DNA from: Symbiodinium natans
Taxonomy: Eukaryota > Sar > Dinophyceae > Suessiales > Symbiodiniaceae
Direction of reading: 5' to 3'
Length of the DNA: 64,000 nucleotides
Assembly (NCBI GenBank): GCA_905221605.1
Contig: CAJNDS010000576.1
Coordinates: forward strand, 1-64,000
Shown here piece after piece: positions 63,771 to 64,000 of this stretch. Below the pieces are notes generated by a model, which was not told the origin of the DNA, ran no database searches, and saw only the letters and a program-made list of their open reading frames with translations. The position numbers and the translations under genes are program-made. How positions within the stretch are numbered: position 1 is the first letter of the stretch; every line of letters begins with the position of its first letter.

Positions 63771-64000
63771 TTTTGTTTCTTTGATTACTTGTCCTGTTTG
63801 TTGTAACTTTATTTCTTCAAGCATTTTCATCGGAAACCCACATCAAGAAAAGAACCAAACGCAAGAACCAAGTAAACAAAAATGGGGGTGCCTATGGAAT
63901 TCCTGGAAGCATCGAGGGGAAACCTGCGTTTAGATTCCCTGAGAACTGAAAACTTTATTTGAACAAGAACTACAAACGCTGTCATGCTAGGCGGTCGCCA

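Noticed and set aside
1-64000. CRISPR arrays, bacterial operons, rRNA genes or phage-like modules
   Set aside because: No regularly spaced short repeats with unique spacers, no ribosome-binding-site-spaced frames and no conserved rRNA segments were seen; the signals are eukaryotic.

Overview
The window looks like a gene-poor, repeat-rich stretch of a protist nuclear genome. There are no operons, no closely packed reading frames, no rRNA or tRNA that I can recognise, and no long conserved protein. What can be supported is: simple-sequence arrays, large direct duplications, a dispersed hairpin-bearing repeat family, degenerate telomere-like heptamers (TTTAGGG type), decayed LTR-retrotransposon pol fragments, and scattered short exon-like islands with eukaryotic splice-site signals. 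The TTTAGGG-like motif, roughly balanced base composition, exon islands in long non-coding tracts and the style of the pol relics suggest an alveolate, perhaps a dinoflagellate (inference). I found no intact dinoflagellate spliced-leader relic, so the taxon is not settled.

Layout. 1-7,350 is almost all repeat. A block made of a unique lead-in, two ~283-bp tandem units with G-run/C-run hairpins, and a TTTC microsatellite starts at base 1 and is repeated at 5,841. Between the two copies lies a ~1.24-kb tandem duplication (1,577-4,039), each unit holding a ~700-bp CGA/GCA satellite and a large palindrome built on CCCTAAA...TTTAGGG. 7,350-10,450 is mostly featureless. 10,450-13,950 is the most gene-like part: alternating purine/pyrimidine blocks, several exon-like open segments (best on the minus strand, 12.5-13.8 kb), and a diverged ~115-bp direct repeat at either end. 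15,100-15,920 holds two pol relics in opposite orientations (a reverse-transcriptase fragment on minus, a Copia-type RNase H fragment on plus). 19-21 kb has two exon-like plus-strand segments. 20.7-23.6 kb is a cluster of the hairpin repeat family in both orientations. From 24 kb to the end there are isolated candidate exons, among them a Lys/Ala/Pro-rich disordered segment (28.8-29.3 kb, minus), a 14-residue-period repeat (46.0-46.25 kb, plus), the end of a LamG/concanavalin-like domain (46.36-46.59 kb, minus), a degenerate WW-like segment (57.7 kb, minus) and two exons near 59.5 and 60.9 kb (plus). The hairpin family reappears at 48.7 and 63.6 kb.

Caution. By a rough count, a random 64-kb sequence of this composition would give about fifty reading frames of 100 codons or more in six frames. 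Length alone is therefore weak evidence, and most gene calls below have low confidence. Exon limits are estimated by eye from acceptor and donor signals; no complete gene model could be built, and no set of genes can be shown to act in one pathway.
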